A stretch of 64,000 bases of DNA from Paraspadella gotoi (GCA_051294375.1 CM119264.1:1533923-1597922); one strand, 5' to 3'. Numbered from the stretch's first letter, positions 1 through 10,945 are shown. Notes: generated by a model from the sequence alone, not told the origin. Made by a program: numbers and translations.

Positions 1-27
1 AATTTGGTTGTTTGGGTTTTAACCTTA

Positions 28-90
28 TCTCTCTCTCCTCTCTCTCCTTCTCTCTCATCCTCTCTCTCCTCTCTCTCTTTCTCTCTTTAG
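28..90. repeat. (CT)n-rich microsatellite
   Basis: Interrupted CT dinucleotide run. The next ~390 bases (to 480) are unique AT-rich sequence in which I see no gene. Confidence 0.8.
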
Positions 91-480
91 AGTCTTTCTT
101 CTGCTTTTAAAGTCTCGCTCCCTTTAATTTCCCTCATTATGGAAGCTTGTTTTTCCCAAACGTGTGATTGCTTGGCTGTTAAGACTAAAGAGGGCGTTCT
201 GGGCTATAGGTTTTGTGCCTGGTTGGGGTGGTGTGTGGGATGGCATGGGTTGGGTCCGGGTTGGGCCATGGTTGAGATTTGGGCTGAAATTTGGGGAATA
301 CCCGCTGTTGGGTCGGTGCATTGGTGATGCAACCAGAAATATTGTTTCTTTCAGTTCGTGAGTTGAAATTATTTTTGTGAATGATTTAATTTAAAAACTA
401 TTTAAAAGTTTAAAACAAATTAGACTAACTTTGTTGACAATCGTCGGTGAAAGATTAATGAAAATTTCATAACCCATCAA

Positions 481-508
481 TCATTCAATCAATCAATCAA
501 TCAATCAA
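481..508. repeat. (CAAT)n microsatellite
   Basis: About six tandem CAAT tetramers. The flanking 509-808 is A/T-rich with no recognisable feature. The same tetranucleotide is expanded at 20.35 and 35.43 kb. Confidence 0.8.
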
Positions 509-808
509 AAAAATCAAAGTGCCTTTATCAATGTCAGTCAAAAATCAATCAAACTTTTCATTCTAATAAAAAGTGACTTATTACTTTATATGTATATATA
601 GACTTTATAGACTATATTCGGTTGAGATTTTCAATCCAAATAGATAAAAAAATAAAAGAAATAATTGACTTAGAAAAAACTTAAGAAAATGAAATAATCA
701 AGAGAAAAAAATATAAAAAAAAAGGAAAAAAATTGAAGAAATAAAAGAAAATTAAAAAGGATTAAAGAAAATTAAAATCCTTGAATCCATTCGAAAGCGG
801 AAAAGCGT

Positions 809-904
809 GAGAGAGAGAGGAGAGGAAGAGAGAGAGAGAGAGAGAGAGAGGGAGAGGAGAAGAGGAGNNNNNNNNNNNNNNNNNNNNNNNNNNNNNNNNN
901 NNNN

Positions 905-939
<35 letters not shown>

Positions 940-940
940 T
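809..940. repeat. (GA)n microsatellite interrupted by a gap
   Basis: GA dinucleotides on both sides of a 37-N gap (868-904). The gap evidently lies inside the microsatellite. Ser-Leu or Arg-Glu reading frames here are products of the dinucleotide repeat, not genes. Confidence 0.85.
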
Positions 941-1264
941 TCTCGTGGGTTTTTCTCTCTGTCTCTTTCTCTCTATCTGCTTCGATCGGCCGAACACAAA
1001 AGCTTCGCTTTAGGCTTTTGAATCCTCGGATCCCGAAATAGAGAAATGACAAACTGAGTCTCTCTTCATTTCGAGATGCAGCAAGATGCAGCAGCAAGAA
1101 GTTTCAGTTCGGGATAATTAGATGCAGCACTTTTCTTTTCTGTGTTGAGCGAAGGCTGCGGAAATCTTCGGTCAATTTGGTCCTTAACAGTTTCGAGATT
1201 TTGTCGTTTTTGTTTTTTTTTGTTTTTTGCGCCAAGTTCACTCCGCTTAAAAACAGCAGTTTTT

Positions 1265-1400
1265 TTACTTAATGCCCCGTGCCTCATAAAGTAAAGCCGT
1301 CAAGTCATTACCATTAAGTACCGGGATCGATCCCCAATAGTAACTAAAATGGTGGTATCATAAAGAGGCCCGGCCCACTTAGCGCCATAATCACAAGTAG
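1265..1400 (+). mobile_element. tRNA-derived SINE fragment
   Basis: A box-A-like stretch (GTGCCTCATAAAGTAA, 1279-1294) is followed about 30 nt later by a box-B-like GGGATCGATCCCC (1323-1335). The 68 bases from 1279 align without gaps, in reverse orientation, to the element at about 39.49-39.56 kb. They share CTCAT, AGTAA, TTAAGTACC and the whole B box. RNA polymerase III A/B boxes at this spacing are the hallmark of a tRNA-derived SINE head. I see no complete cloverleaf, so this is not called a tRNA gene. The family name is unknown to me. Confidence 0.6.
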
Positions 1401-1628
1401 CACATTTATTTAAATTTTAAAAGCGTCGAATAATTTTTGAACTTGAGCCTTAAAAATTATTTTTGATATAGTCAGACTTAAGAAAAAAAGAATTGTTATC
1501 TATGCTGCACTGAATCTATGGTGACGAAAAACAAAGAGGCTGAAAGTTAAGCTTAATTGTGAACAAATCAGACAAGCAACTCTATTTGTCAATTTTGTAA
1601 AATGTACAGTCCCATTTTTTTTAATCTT

Positions 1629-1736
1629 GACTCTCTCTCTCTCTCTCGGTCTCTCTCTTTCTTTCTGTCTTTCTCCCTCATCCCTCTATCTCTCCCCCAT
1701 CTCTCTGTGTGAGTGTCTCTCTCTCTCTGTCTCTAA
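1629..1736. repeat. (CT)n-rich microsatellite
   Basis: CTCTCT runs mixed with CTTT and CTGT variants. The following ~270 bases to 2010 are AT-rich and featureless. Confidence 0.8.
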
Positions 1737-2012
1737 CTCAACGTCACCCTTCTAAAATAAAAAAAGAAAATATGGTTGAGCCTCCGTCGTGGATCGTGAA
1801 TGGAGAAAAAACTTCAATTCTGACGAAATGGGAAAGTCAACAATTTTTTGTTTGTTTTTAAAATCATCCCTTTATCACAAGAAAGAGGAGAGAGAAAATT
1901 AAGACATCAAATTCTTTCTTTTTCTTTAGAGAACAAAAAAACAAAAAAAACGTCTAATGTTTTCGTTTCATTTAAAATTTAAGAAGCGAATTTTTAATAA
2001 ATTAAAATTTTG

Positions 2013-2270
2013 GCTCTCTTTTTCCAAAGCGCCTCATTTATTGGCTCTTTTTTCCTAGAGCATCCAATTTCTTTTTTTTTTTGGTACTCTTTTCCAAGAA
2101 CGCCTCATTTCCGTTGCTTTAACCCGGAATTTAATTTTAACCTTTGTATTTAACCTAAATATATTATTAAATTTATCATCCTAATCCTTAATCCTTAATC
2201 CTAATCCTAACCATTAATCCCTAACCCTAATCCCTAACCCTAATCCATAACATTCATCACAAGCTTCATC
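2013..2270 (+). mobile_element. MITE-like element end plus telomere-like tract
   Basis: Three diverged direct copies (2013, 2042, 2083) of a ~28-bp motif resembling GGCTCTTTTTTCC followed by AGAGCGCCTCATTT. Then comes AACCCGGAATTTAATTTTAA, then degenerate CCTAAT/CCCTAA hexamers (2180-2265). The same order (terminal motif, GAATTTAATTTTAA, TAACCTAAATAT, CCTAATCCTTAAT) occurs at 52.03-52.18 kb, so this is a dispersed element. The CCCTAA-like part is degenerate and need not derive from a telomere. Confidence 0.5.
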
Positions 2271-2317
2271 CTAAATATAACCTAATTTCGAATTTAAGAT
2301 TAAATTGTTAAAAATTG

Positions 2318-2580
2318 GTTGAAGCGGTTATGAGCGGAGTGGATCGTCGGCATGGTTGGCCCAAGCAATGCGGATGTACTCGTGGAGCGGCTCTATATGT
2401 CACTTTTCGGTCGGTCTGTCGGTCGGTGGGTCGGTATGTCTGTTCGTTGGTCTGTACCACTTACGTTGAAAATGCTCAAAATTCGCCTGTATTTGGTTGC
2501 TCATTTGTTAAGACAGGAAAAAACATCAAATCTAAGTGACTGCTCCCTCCGCCTTCAGGAAATCCAAAAACTATAAGGAA
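2318..2580 (+). mobile_element. (GGTC)n-containing dispersed element, copy 1
   Basis: Order: GCGGATGTACTCGTGGAGC, CTATATGTCAC, a short GGTCGGTC run, then GAAAATGCTCAAAA, GCTCATTTGTTAAGACAGG, AAAAAACATCAAATCTAAG and CTCCGCCTTCAGGAAATCC. The same blocks in the same order are found in reverse orientation at 15.1-15.6 kb and 28.0-28.5 kb, and partly at 8.57-8.66 kb. No coding capacity. The class (SINE or MITE) is unresolved. Confidence 0.65.
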
Positions 2581-2594
2581 TAAATGAAGAAATT

Positions 2595-2662
2595 CAAATG
2601 CACGAGCGAAGAAAGTCACTGCGGCGCAACACATTGGATGAACCGATCTTGTTTGCTTGTAA
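2595..2662 (+). repeat. Short dispersed repeat shared with 62.8 kb
   Basis: The block GTCACTGCGGCGCAACACAT followed by TGGATGAACCGATCTTGTTT has a close relative at 62800-62865, with only scattered substitutions. It lies immediately after the (GGTC)n element and may be its downstream part. Beyond it, 2680-3100 is AT-rich with no recognisable gene. Confidence 0.5.
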
Positions 2663-3107
2663 ATCGATTTTTTTTTTCATTTTTCTACTTTATTTTCAAT
2701 TTCCCTAAAATTAAAATAAAGGAAGAAAATTGTAATCGTAAACGAAAAAGGATTTTTTTTTCTTTTCATAATCTTCGTCGTCCCATTTTTATTACTCATC
2801 CACTTTGAACCTAAAGATCGATCGTGTTCGCGCGTTCCTTCACGTTTTGACCCAGCACGTTTGATCTCGGCCCTGCACGCGCATAATGTTAGGCTGTTGA
2901 CCGAGAAATTTCGGCCCCGCGCGCGCATATAAAATGCAACATTGCAGTCCCAATTATCTTGATCGTGAATTCATTAAGCGTCAAAATTTAATATGAGGTA
3001 TTTAGCAATTATAAAGAAAAAGTAAAAAACGAAACGGATCTAACAAATGTAAAATAATATTAAATTAGTATTAAGCAAGTTTTTTTTTCCATTTTTTAGA
3101 TTCTAAT

Positions 3108-3116
3108 GGAGAGAGA

Positions 3117-3194
<78 letters not shown>
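3108..3194. repeat. (GA)n microsatellite
   Basis: Nearly pure GA, about 85 bases with two slips. A second shorter GA run lies at 3288-3322, followed by a tandem ATAAATG. Confidence 0.85.
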
Positions 3195-3195
<1 letters not shown>

Positions 3196-3290
3196 TGCTT
3201 TCTGAGTGAGGGCGCGCGTATCAGCCAAGAGTTACTTTGCGTTTGCATGAACGGCGTTTAGAAAAAGTCTCGGAAAGACGGACAGGGGGA

Positions 3291-3325
<35 letters not shown>

Positions 3326-3599
3326 ATGATAAATGATAAATGATACAACAACGGACCTGAGCTCGCGGATTAAGCGGCTTATAGGGTCTTTCATTAAAGA
3401 CATACGTTGGACGTAAAAACAAAATTAAAATTGTACGTATTTGGTAATGTTCCTTTAAACATTTGAACTTTTTGACCCCGAACCCGACAGACACAATTGA
3501 AAGTTACGTGAACGGTCAGAAAACGTAAAATGTAAAAAAAAAAAACAAAACAAAAAGTAATATGTAGAATTAGACATTAATGATCCCAATCAGTAACTA

Positions 3600-6365
3600 C
3601 TATGTCTAAGTGTGTTCTGGATATTTATTTTGACACTTCGGCAAAATTGTTTGGTCTGAAGAGTGACTTGACTGAACTAAATCCCAAAGTTTCCTGACAT
3701 TTTTGCATTGGGATTTGTGTTGTGGAAATATCTCCGGAATGAAGATATTCAATGATGTCATCGAAGAGATGTTGTCCGTCACCATGCTCACGATTCGTTT
3801 GCAGGCTTTTTTGTTAACTTGGTGGTTAAATTTTCGACATTTGCTGCATCATAAACAACTTTTGCCGACGTATGTATTGGAAGTTAAAAAGGTTTTTCAT
3901 TGCTCGCAAATGCAGTTTTTCTATTTTCTCCCATTGGCTTTTGCTCGAGTTTATCCAAGTTGGACTAGAGTATTCAAAGATTGAAATGACCAGACTGTTG
4001 TAGAGCTGAAGAACAGTTTTATAATTGTCATTAACTTTCTTTGCTATTTATTGATTGCAAAGATTTTTGCCTTTGCTTTGTCTAATAAAGAATCAATGAA
4101 TCTCGTCCATAAAAGTTTTTCATCTAAGACAATACCAAGCAATTTAATTCTTTATTTCTCACGACCTCATCATCTCCGATTTTAAGATTCAAAGAACTCA
4201 GCAGAATGTCGAGGGCATCGACTAAAGACCGTCATTACCGATTTTCCCTTTGACAGGGTTAGTTGCCATGTTTCACACCATTTTACAATATCATTTTAAA
4301 CCTTTTGTAGTTTATCTTTCGCCTCTGACAGTGTGTTTCCCGATGACCATTTGAGGTATCATCAGCATATTTTGCACCATGAACTTCGTTTCCATTCCAT
4401 GCAGGTAAGTCCTCACATATAGAGTGAACAGGTCAGGACTTATGATGCCACCTTGGGGAGCACCTTTTCAAGTTTAACTGGTTTTGAAGACAACTTTCCC
4501 TCTATGAATTCATGAACCGGTCATTTAGATATGAATTAAGGATTCGTAAAAGTTCCTCTGGATATCCAAGACGATGCATTTTGTATAACAGACATGCACT
4601 CCAGACAGAGTTGAAGGCAACTGAAAAGTCTAGAGCCACTGCAATGGTGCACTGCCTTTTTTCGGTATCCTTTGTGGATATCTTCTACGAGTCTAAGACA
4701 TTTTCTTGAGCAGCAATCTGTTTTTTCTATAAGCAGACTGTAAATGACTCATTGTCCCCAGCCTTTTAGTTTGTATAGTGAGGTAGCTTTTAACCATTCT
4801 TTCTAGAATTTTTTTCCTACCACCGAGATTAAGCTTATTGGTCTGTAGCTTTTGGGTCCATTGGATCTTTGCCTGATTTGTATAACATTCTCACATTAGT
4901 GTGCTTCCAGGCTTTTGGAAAGTAGCCAGTCAGTAAGCAATCTTTCATAATGTCTAATAATTGATAATAGCTATTAGTGGTAGATTCTTTAATATTCTTG
5001 GGGTTATGCCATCTTTCCCTGGGGCAGATTTAGTTTTTAAACCGTTAATAATTTGTAATAAGCTTTTGATATTACATACATCTGACATTTTTTGATGCCC
5101 TTCATGCTTAAGGTTTTTGATCTTTGAGTTAGAGTAGTTTCATTTTCGTTCTTGAACTTTTTCAACATTCCTTGAAAACTTCTTTGTTTTTCTCTGTTGG
5201 TGTTGGATTGAGTGGACACTTTCCATTCTTTCAGCCCAAATGTTTAAGTTTTCTAGTTTGGAGTTTGAAAATGTTCCATCTTCCTTTCTTAGAAAACAAT
5301 CTGCATTATTTTCATTTCTTTTGTAGTTTATAACTTCATTGATTGTTTCCATTTTTTAGCCGAATCTTTTCTATTTCGATTTTTGTTAATTTTATTTTTA
5401 GAGAAATTTGTTCATCTTCTTTAATAGCACTCTTAACCTTTCTGCAGATTGATTTAATTTTTTCCTCCATTGGATTTTTTGTTATCTGTATCCATGTGCT
5501 CAAGTAAACCTTTCTTTTTTCTGAATCAATTAGTTTCCGTTTCACCTTTATCAAAGTCCATGTATGATTCGACAATGGACATTCTTTATTTTTCACTATT
5601 TTTTTTCATACATACACTTTTCATGGAAATCTGGATTGTCCTTGTCCAAATGCTTACTTTATGGTCGACATTCAGTGAATTCCATTCTTCATTTTTTTCC
5701 AATTAGTGGTTTTAAAGTGATTGGCAACTGTCGGCGTTGAAAATTCTGATAGTCAAGAACACTCACTTTTTTATATCTTATGAATCCTTTACTTTTTATT
5801 TCTACTATGACAGGTAAATGGTCATTTCGCTATGTCGTGTAAGACACGACAGTCCAAGAACATTTTCTGCAGTTTTTTCATCTGAAAATACATAATCAAG
5901 CAGGTTTCCTTCGCCTGTTATTCTGCTGACTAGGTCATTTCATCTGAATGTTTGCTTTATCAGGTTATGCTTTGTTACTATGTTGACCAGATACTCCCTG
6001 CAGTTGAATCGGTTCTGCTTCCAAGAAATTTGCTTGGTGAATTGAAATCGCCTAACAATAGGCGAGTGCATTTTTCATCATCTTTATAATTTTTCCATAT
6101 TTCAACTAGTTTTTCTTCAAATCAGTTTCCCGGGTGAACGTAAGATGTTCAAGAATAATTTTATTGCCAGTTTTTAAATAAATTTCTGCGCACTGTGCTT
6201 TCCTGAAATGTTACACTTTCTTAATCTCTTTATCAACACCCTCCTTCTGAAGGCCAATGCAACACGCTTGCAACACTGTGTTAGTCTGTTGTTTTTTAAA
6301 AAGAATTTGTAACCATCAAAAGTTAAATTGCTTACATCTTTGGTTCTTATGTCATTAATACACAA
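3600..6365 (-). pseudogene. LINE relic (endonuclease plus reverse transcriptase)
   Basis: This is a decayed non-LTR retrotransposon read on the minus strand. In order from 6365 downward: an endonuclease-like stretch with RVALAFRR (about 6250); the AP-endonuclease motif LLGDFN (GDFN at 6041-6052); LLDYVFSDEK (about 5890); a reverse transcriptase start with SYRPISLISVVGK (about 4813-4851); GAPQGGIISPDLFT (4424-4464); the catalytic YADD within AKYADD (4358-4375); and the thumb-side LYNSLVISIFEYSSPTW (about 3945-4020). These are the conserved blocks of CR1/Jockey-type LINEs. The frame changes repeatedly and stops are common, so no ORF exceeds about 90 codons. It is inactive and probably 5'-truncated. 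No RNase H or zinc knuckle was seen. The clade is inferred from motif style only. Confidence 0.85.
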
Positions 6366-6375
6366 AATTACTGTA

Positions 6376-6521
6376 GAAGAGCAGGAGAGAGAGAGAGAAG
6401 ATGAGAGAGAGAGAGGAGGAGAGGAAGAGAGAAAGAGAAGAGGAAGAGAATTAAGAAAAGAAAAGATAGGAGAGTCCTTTTTAAATCGCCCTCAGCCATT
6501 TCCTCTTTCTTCATTCTACAA

Positions 6522-6562
<41 letters not shown>
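6376..6562. repeat. (GA)n microsatellites flanking the LINE
   Basis: Two GA-rich runs (6386-6465 and 6522-6562) separated by a short unique stretch. The following 6563-6970 is T-rich then AT-rich, with no gene seen. Confidence 0.8.
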
Positions 6563-6974
6563 CCGTTTGCTTTTCCATTTCGTTTTCCTAAGATAATTGA
6601 TTTTTTTTCTTTCTTTCCTTATTTCTGTTTCCTTTTCTTTTCATTTCTTTCTTTCCTCTTATTTTTCTTTAGTCTTTTTATTTTCTTTTCTATCTTACAA
6701 ATATTCAAACGTCCGTCTGTTTGTGTTTTTATCAACATCATTTATTTCTGCATTCATTTCATTTCATGACAAATTATTTTCGATTGATGTCGATGTTATG
6801 CTATTTCTCGTTTGTAGGTTGTTTTTAAAATTAATATATAAGACGTTCGTTAAATAATTAGAAAAAAATATTTAAAATATTCTTTTAATTAATAAAACAT
6901 ATTTTAAAGTTTCAAAATATTATTTGTGGCTCCGTAAGCAATTTACATACGCTGCCACTGGTTTTCATGAGCTT

Positions 6975-7178
6975 TTGCTTTGACTGGGTTTTCCAAATTT
7001 GGTTTGACTCGGTTTTCCAAATCGGCTAAATCAGTCTTAACTCGATTTTTATCAAATCCTCTAAATCTGCTTTGATTCATTTTTTTTTTCAAATCGGCTA
7101 AAACTGTTTTGATTAAGTTTTTTTTTCAAATCGGCTAAATCTGGTTTGACGCGTTTTTCCAAATCGGCTTCGACCCTT
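6975..7178. repeat. Degenerate ~45-bp minisatellite
   Basis: Four to five diverged copies of a unit containing TTTTCCAAATCGGCTAAATC followed by a TTTGACTCG-like stretch. The units have drifted strongly, so the array looks old. 7270-7440 downstream is GA-rich low complexity. Confidence 0.6.
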
Positions 7179-7599
7179 AAGAGACGCTCCCGGGTCACGG
7201 CTCCGGGAAATGAGGCAAGACTCGGCGGGAAAACCTCGCTGTGAAATTTGAATATTAAATCTTGGAAGGGGAAGAAATAGAGGGGAAAGAGGGAGAGAGA
7301 GAGAGAGTAGAAAGTAGGTAGAGAGTGGAAAAGGGAGTGAGAGAGGAAAAGAGAGAGAGGGAAGGAAGGGGGAGAGAGAGAGAGAGGGAAAGGAGGAAGG
7401 TATAAAGAGGGAAGAGAGAAAACTTAGAGAAAGAAAGAGGAAAAACCAGGAATCATTTCAACTTAAACGATTCCATCGAAACTTGAATGCCAGTTTAATT
7501 TAACACTTTCCTACCCACATCCAAAATTTCAAGTCAATCGCCTCATACAATCATGAGTAATTGGCGTTCAAAGATAAGGGGAGGCGGACGGACGGGAAT

Positions 7600-7636
<37 letters not shown>

Positions 7637-7672
7637 AAAACAGACAGACAGACAGACAAACAGACGGACGGA
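7600..7672. repeat. (ACAG)n / (ACGG)n microsatellite
   Basis: About 16 ACAG tetramers with a few variants. 7680-8110 afterwards is AT-rich with no recognised feature. Confidence 0.85.
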
Positions 7673-8114
7673 CATCATTTTTTCTGCATAATTTATTATA
7701 ATTCGATGTTCTGACATGACCGACGGACCGACAAAGTGAATTATAGAAACGGAATCTGCAGTAAGCAGATCCGGCTAAAAAAAATTAAAAACTTTTAAGT
7801 CGCTCATCCAATCCATGAGGCATTTAAGTTTAACCAATCGGAAATGTAACAGGAACAATAAGAAGTTGCTTTCCAAAAAAAAACGATTCGGTGATTCTTT
7901 GTTCAAGAAATCTAACTAAATTTAAAGAACTTTTCACACATTAAGATTTAATAATATGCATCAAAACTTTACCAAATTGTCTTTCTTCCGATTTTCCAAA
8001 ATTTGACTCGAAAGGTTAAGACCTAAGTCGACGTACAACTTATATTTTTTTTTTTATTTTCGTCTCTTGGATTTTTTTTATGGTCGGTGATTGAATAAAC
8101 GACTGGAAAAGATG

Positions 8115-8430
8115 TTCCACTTGCGGGTCTCACTTTTGCGGGTCTCACAATTCCGAGTCTCACTTCCGTCACTGACAATTTCAGATTTCGCGCATTCGAG
8201 TCTCTTACATCCGGGTCTCACGCTTCCATTACTCGAAACTCAGGTTTCAAAAACATCCATCTTAACTAAACAGGATCTTACATTGTTTGAGTCCCACACA
8301 GTTTGGATTAATTCATCTGAAATTAAAAATTTTCATGTTTAACACTTCTTGATCCCACCCAACCAGATGTCACACATTCGGGTCTCACACAATGTGGTTT
8401 CACATATCCGGATCTCACTCTTACGCGTGT
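8115..8430. repeat. Degenerate minisatellite, GGGTCTCAC core
   Basis: Roughly ten scattered repeats of a 14-18 bp motif of the form TTCCGGGTCTCAC (for example at 8124, 8139, 8210, 8378 and 8405), with unrelated insertions between them. Confidence 0.5.
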
Positions 8431-8567
8431 TTGTCCTAAAGGCCGACAAGATCGGATATGTGATTTGACAATTGCTGATAACATTTCAATTACTACAATG
8501 GCTCCGAAAACTATTGATTTTATGTACTGAAAGAGAAGAAGAGAAAAAGAGAGGAAGCGATGGCCGT

Positions 8568-8658
8568 CCCTTAGATTTCATGTTTTTTCCTTTCTTGACA
8601 AATGAGCATATGACCGATGGACAGACCGACCGACGGACAGACCGACCGACGGACAGAC
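8568..8658 (-). mobile_element. (GGTC)n-containing dispersed element, copy 2 (partial)
   Basis: Read in reverse: GTCTGTCCGTCGGTCGGTC repeats, then GCTCATTTGTCAAGAAAGG, AAAAAACATGAAATCTAAG. This matches copy 1 at 2430-2540 block for block. It is cut off at 8659 by a 25-N gap. Confidence 0.6.
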
Positions 8659-8683
8659 NNNNNNNNNNNNNNNNNNNNNNNNN
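8659..8683. other. Assembly gap, exactly 25 N
   Basis: One of five gaps of exactly 25 N (others at 9293, 26215, 31911 and 56777). The sequence to its right reappears, as far as I can read identically, to the right of the next 25-N gap. Confidence 0.99.
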
Positions 8684-8974
8684 AATTATCAATCGCTAAC
8701 GTATCGCAATATTCTGCCGGTTGGAAAAAAAACTTATCGCCAACCTGATCCCTCGCCACTAGAAGTCCCCGTCCGTGAGCGTCCCACCCTTCGCCCTCCC
8801 CCTCGTTCTCCTCTCCCTCTCTCCTCTCTCTCTCATCTCCTCTCTCTCTCTCTCTCTCTCTCTCCTCTCTCCCTCTCTCCTCTCTCTCTAAGGATCGGGA
8901 TAGTCGTCCTACCTTCGTCCGTCTTATTTGCACGGATTTTTTTACGGCCGCAAGAGCCCCGTTCATCCCTCGCC

Positions 8975-9040
<66 letters not shown>

Positions 9041-9047
9041 GGTTAGC
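8684..9047. repeat. Direct repeat, first copy (~360 bp)
   Basis: Appears identical base for base to 9318-9681, including the interrupted CT and GA runs. Identity through slippery dinucleotide tracts argues for one source sequence placed twice by the assembler. Confidence 0.85.
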
Positions 9048-9048
9048 G

Positions 9049-9292
9049 GTAAGTCCACCCGTGTCATTCCGACGGAAAACGACAATTCCATTGAGCGTTG
9101 TCTCTTTCTCTCGTAGGATTTCATATTACTCAGCTTATTTTCCTCTTTTAGTTGCGCGCGCGAGGACCGCGTTGCAACTCTAATAAGTGACTTGGTCGGT
9201 CGTCAAGTGAAAATAGTGAAATCCTACGAGAGAAAGAGACAAACGCTCAATGGAAATTGTCGTTTCCGTCGGAAATTGACACGGGTGGATCT
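9049..9292. repeat. Imperfect palindrome
   Basis: The left arm 9052-9122 (CCACCCGTGTCATTCCGACG, then CATTGAGCGTTGTCTC and TCGTAGGATTTCA) is repeated in reverse complement at 9216-9291, with single-base indels. The centre lies near 9160 in GTTGCGCGCGCG. This is either a genuine hairpin or a fold-back long read. Confidence 0.7.
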
Positions 9293-9317
9293 NNNNNNNN
9301 NNNNNNNNNNNNNNNNN
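9293..9317. other. Assembly gap, exactly 25 N
   Basis: It separates the palindrome at 9049-9292 from the second copy of the ~360 bp direct repeat. Confidence 0.99.
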
Positions 9318-9608
9318 AATTATCAATCGCTAACGTATCGCAATATTCTGCCGGTTGGAAAAAAAACTTATCGCCAACCTGATCCCTCGCCACTAGAAGT
9401 CCCCGTCCGTGAGCGTCCCACCCTTCGCCCTCCCCCTCGTTCTCCTCTCCCTCTCTCCTCTCTCTCTCATCTCCTCTCTCTCTCTCTCTCTCTCTCTCCT
9501 CTCTCCCTCTCTCCTCTCTCTCTAAGGATCGGGATAGTCGTCCTACCTTCGTCCGTCTTATTTGCACGGATTTTTTTACGGCCGCAAGAGCCCCGTTCAT
9601 CCCTCGCC

Positions 9609-9674
<66 letters not shown>

Positions 9675-9833
9675 GGTTAGCGGTAAGAGAGAGAGAGAGA
9701 GAGAGAACGAGGGAGGAGGCAAGGGGGTGGACGATCGACGGAACGGGACCTTCTAGATGGCGAGGGGATCAGGTGGCCGATAAGTTTTTTTTTCAAAACC
9801 GGCAGGAATATTGCGATACGTTAGCGATGATAA
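9318..9833. mobile_element. Foldback (inverted-repeat) element
   Basis: The left arm 9318-9522 begins AATTATCAATCGCTAACGTA and includes TCGCAATATTCTGCCGG and CTTATCGCCAACCTGATCCC, then a CT run. The right arm 9610-9833 is its reverse complement, a GA run then GGGATCAGGTGGCCGATAAG and TTGCGATACGTTAGCGATGA. An ~87-nt unique loop separates the arms. No ORF with a transposase signature. It fits a non-autonomous foldback or MITE-type element, or a fold-back sequencing chimera. Confidence 0.6.
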
Positions 9834-10136
9834 TTTTCTTGCACTCGGTTAGGACTAATCAGATCACAGAAGGATAGAAAAATAGACAGCCAAAATGACA
9901 GACAAATATTTATAACTTCTCGCGTTTCGTCATCGGTAATCAAAAAAAAAAAAAAGATCGGCTGCCACCTAGAAGGATTTTTCCCCCCCGCGCTTCGTCA
10001 GCCGCCATCCGGAAGGCGGGAAAGATTTGGTTGCGCCACCCGCGAAGCAGATGGCGTCGGTGGAATGACGAGAAAACAGCGTGCGATGCCATCTGATGGG
10101 ACGAGATTCAAATCACGTCACTCAAACTACCTGATC

Positions 10137-10945
10137 TGAGAGAGGAAGAGAGGGAGGGAGTGAGGACGGGAGGGAGAGAGAGACGAAGAAAAGGAGGAAA
10201 AGATGAAGGGGGAAGGGAGAAGGGGAGAAGGAGACGGGAGGCTGAGGAGAGGGGGAGGGAGAGAGGTAGGGAGAAAGGGAGAGGGACGAGAGGGCAGGGA
10301 GAAGAAAGAGGGCGAAGAGAGAGGGAAGAGTACAGGGGAAAGAGATGGAGGGATGGGGGCCGAGGGAGGGGAGAGAAAGAGGGGGAGAGAGAGGGAAAGA
10401 AGGGAGGGAGGAAGGGGGAGGAGAGAGAGGGAGCGGAAGAAGGGAGGAGGGAGAGAGGGAGGGAGAGAAAAGGGGGGAGAGAGAGGGAGAGTGACAGGAG
10501 GGAAAGAGAGGGGAGGATCGGGGGAAGAGGGAGGGCGAGAAAAAGAGGGGGAGAGAGACGGGAAAGAGGGAGGAGGAAAGGGAGGAGGGGAGAAGGGAGG
10601 GAGAGAAAAGAAAGGGGAGAGAAAAGGTGAGAGATGAGAGGGAAGAAAGGGAGGATGGGAGAGAGGGAGGGGAAATAAAGGGGCAGGGCAGAGAAAAGAG
10701 AGGGGAAAGAGGGAGGGAGGAAGGGAGAGGGAGAAAATGGGAAGAAAGTAAGCCGAGGAGAGAAAAAAGGAGGACAGCAAAGAAAGAAAGAAAGAAAGAA
10801 AAAAGCAAGGAACGAAAAGAAAGAAAGAAAGAAAAAAAAAAGAAAAAGAAAGAAAGAAAGAAAGAAAGAAAGAAAAAAAAGAAACCAAAAAAGAAAGGAG
10901 GGTAGAGAGAAATAAAGAAAGAGAAAAGAAGAGAGAAAAAGAGAG
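10137..10945. repeat. ~800-bp polypurine tract (GGGA/GAAA-rich)
   Basis: The plus strand is almost all A and G. 10137-10760 is rich in GGGAGG and GAGAGGG, and 10780-10900 is (GAAA)n. All long frames through it (Arg/Glu/Gly one way, Ser/Leu/Pro/Phe the other) come from composition, not coding. (AAGC)n-like repeats follow to about 11008. Confidence 0.9.

Noticed and set aside
2180-2265. Telomere or chromosome end
   Set aside because: Hexamers are degenerate and few, and the same tract is part of a dispersed element at 52.1 kb.
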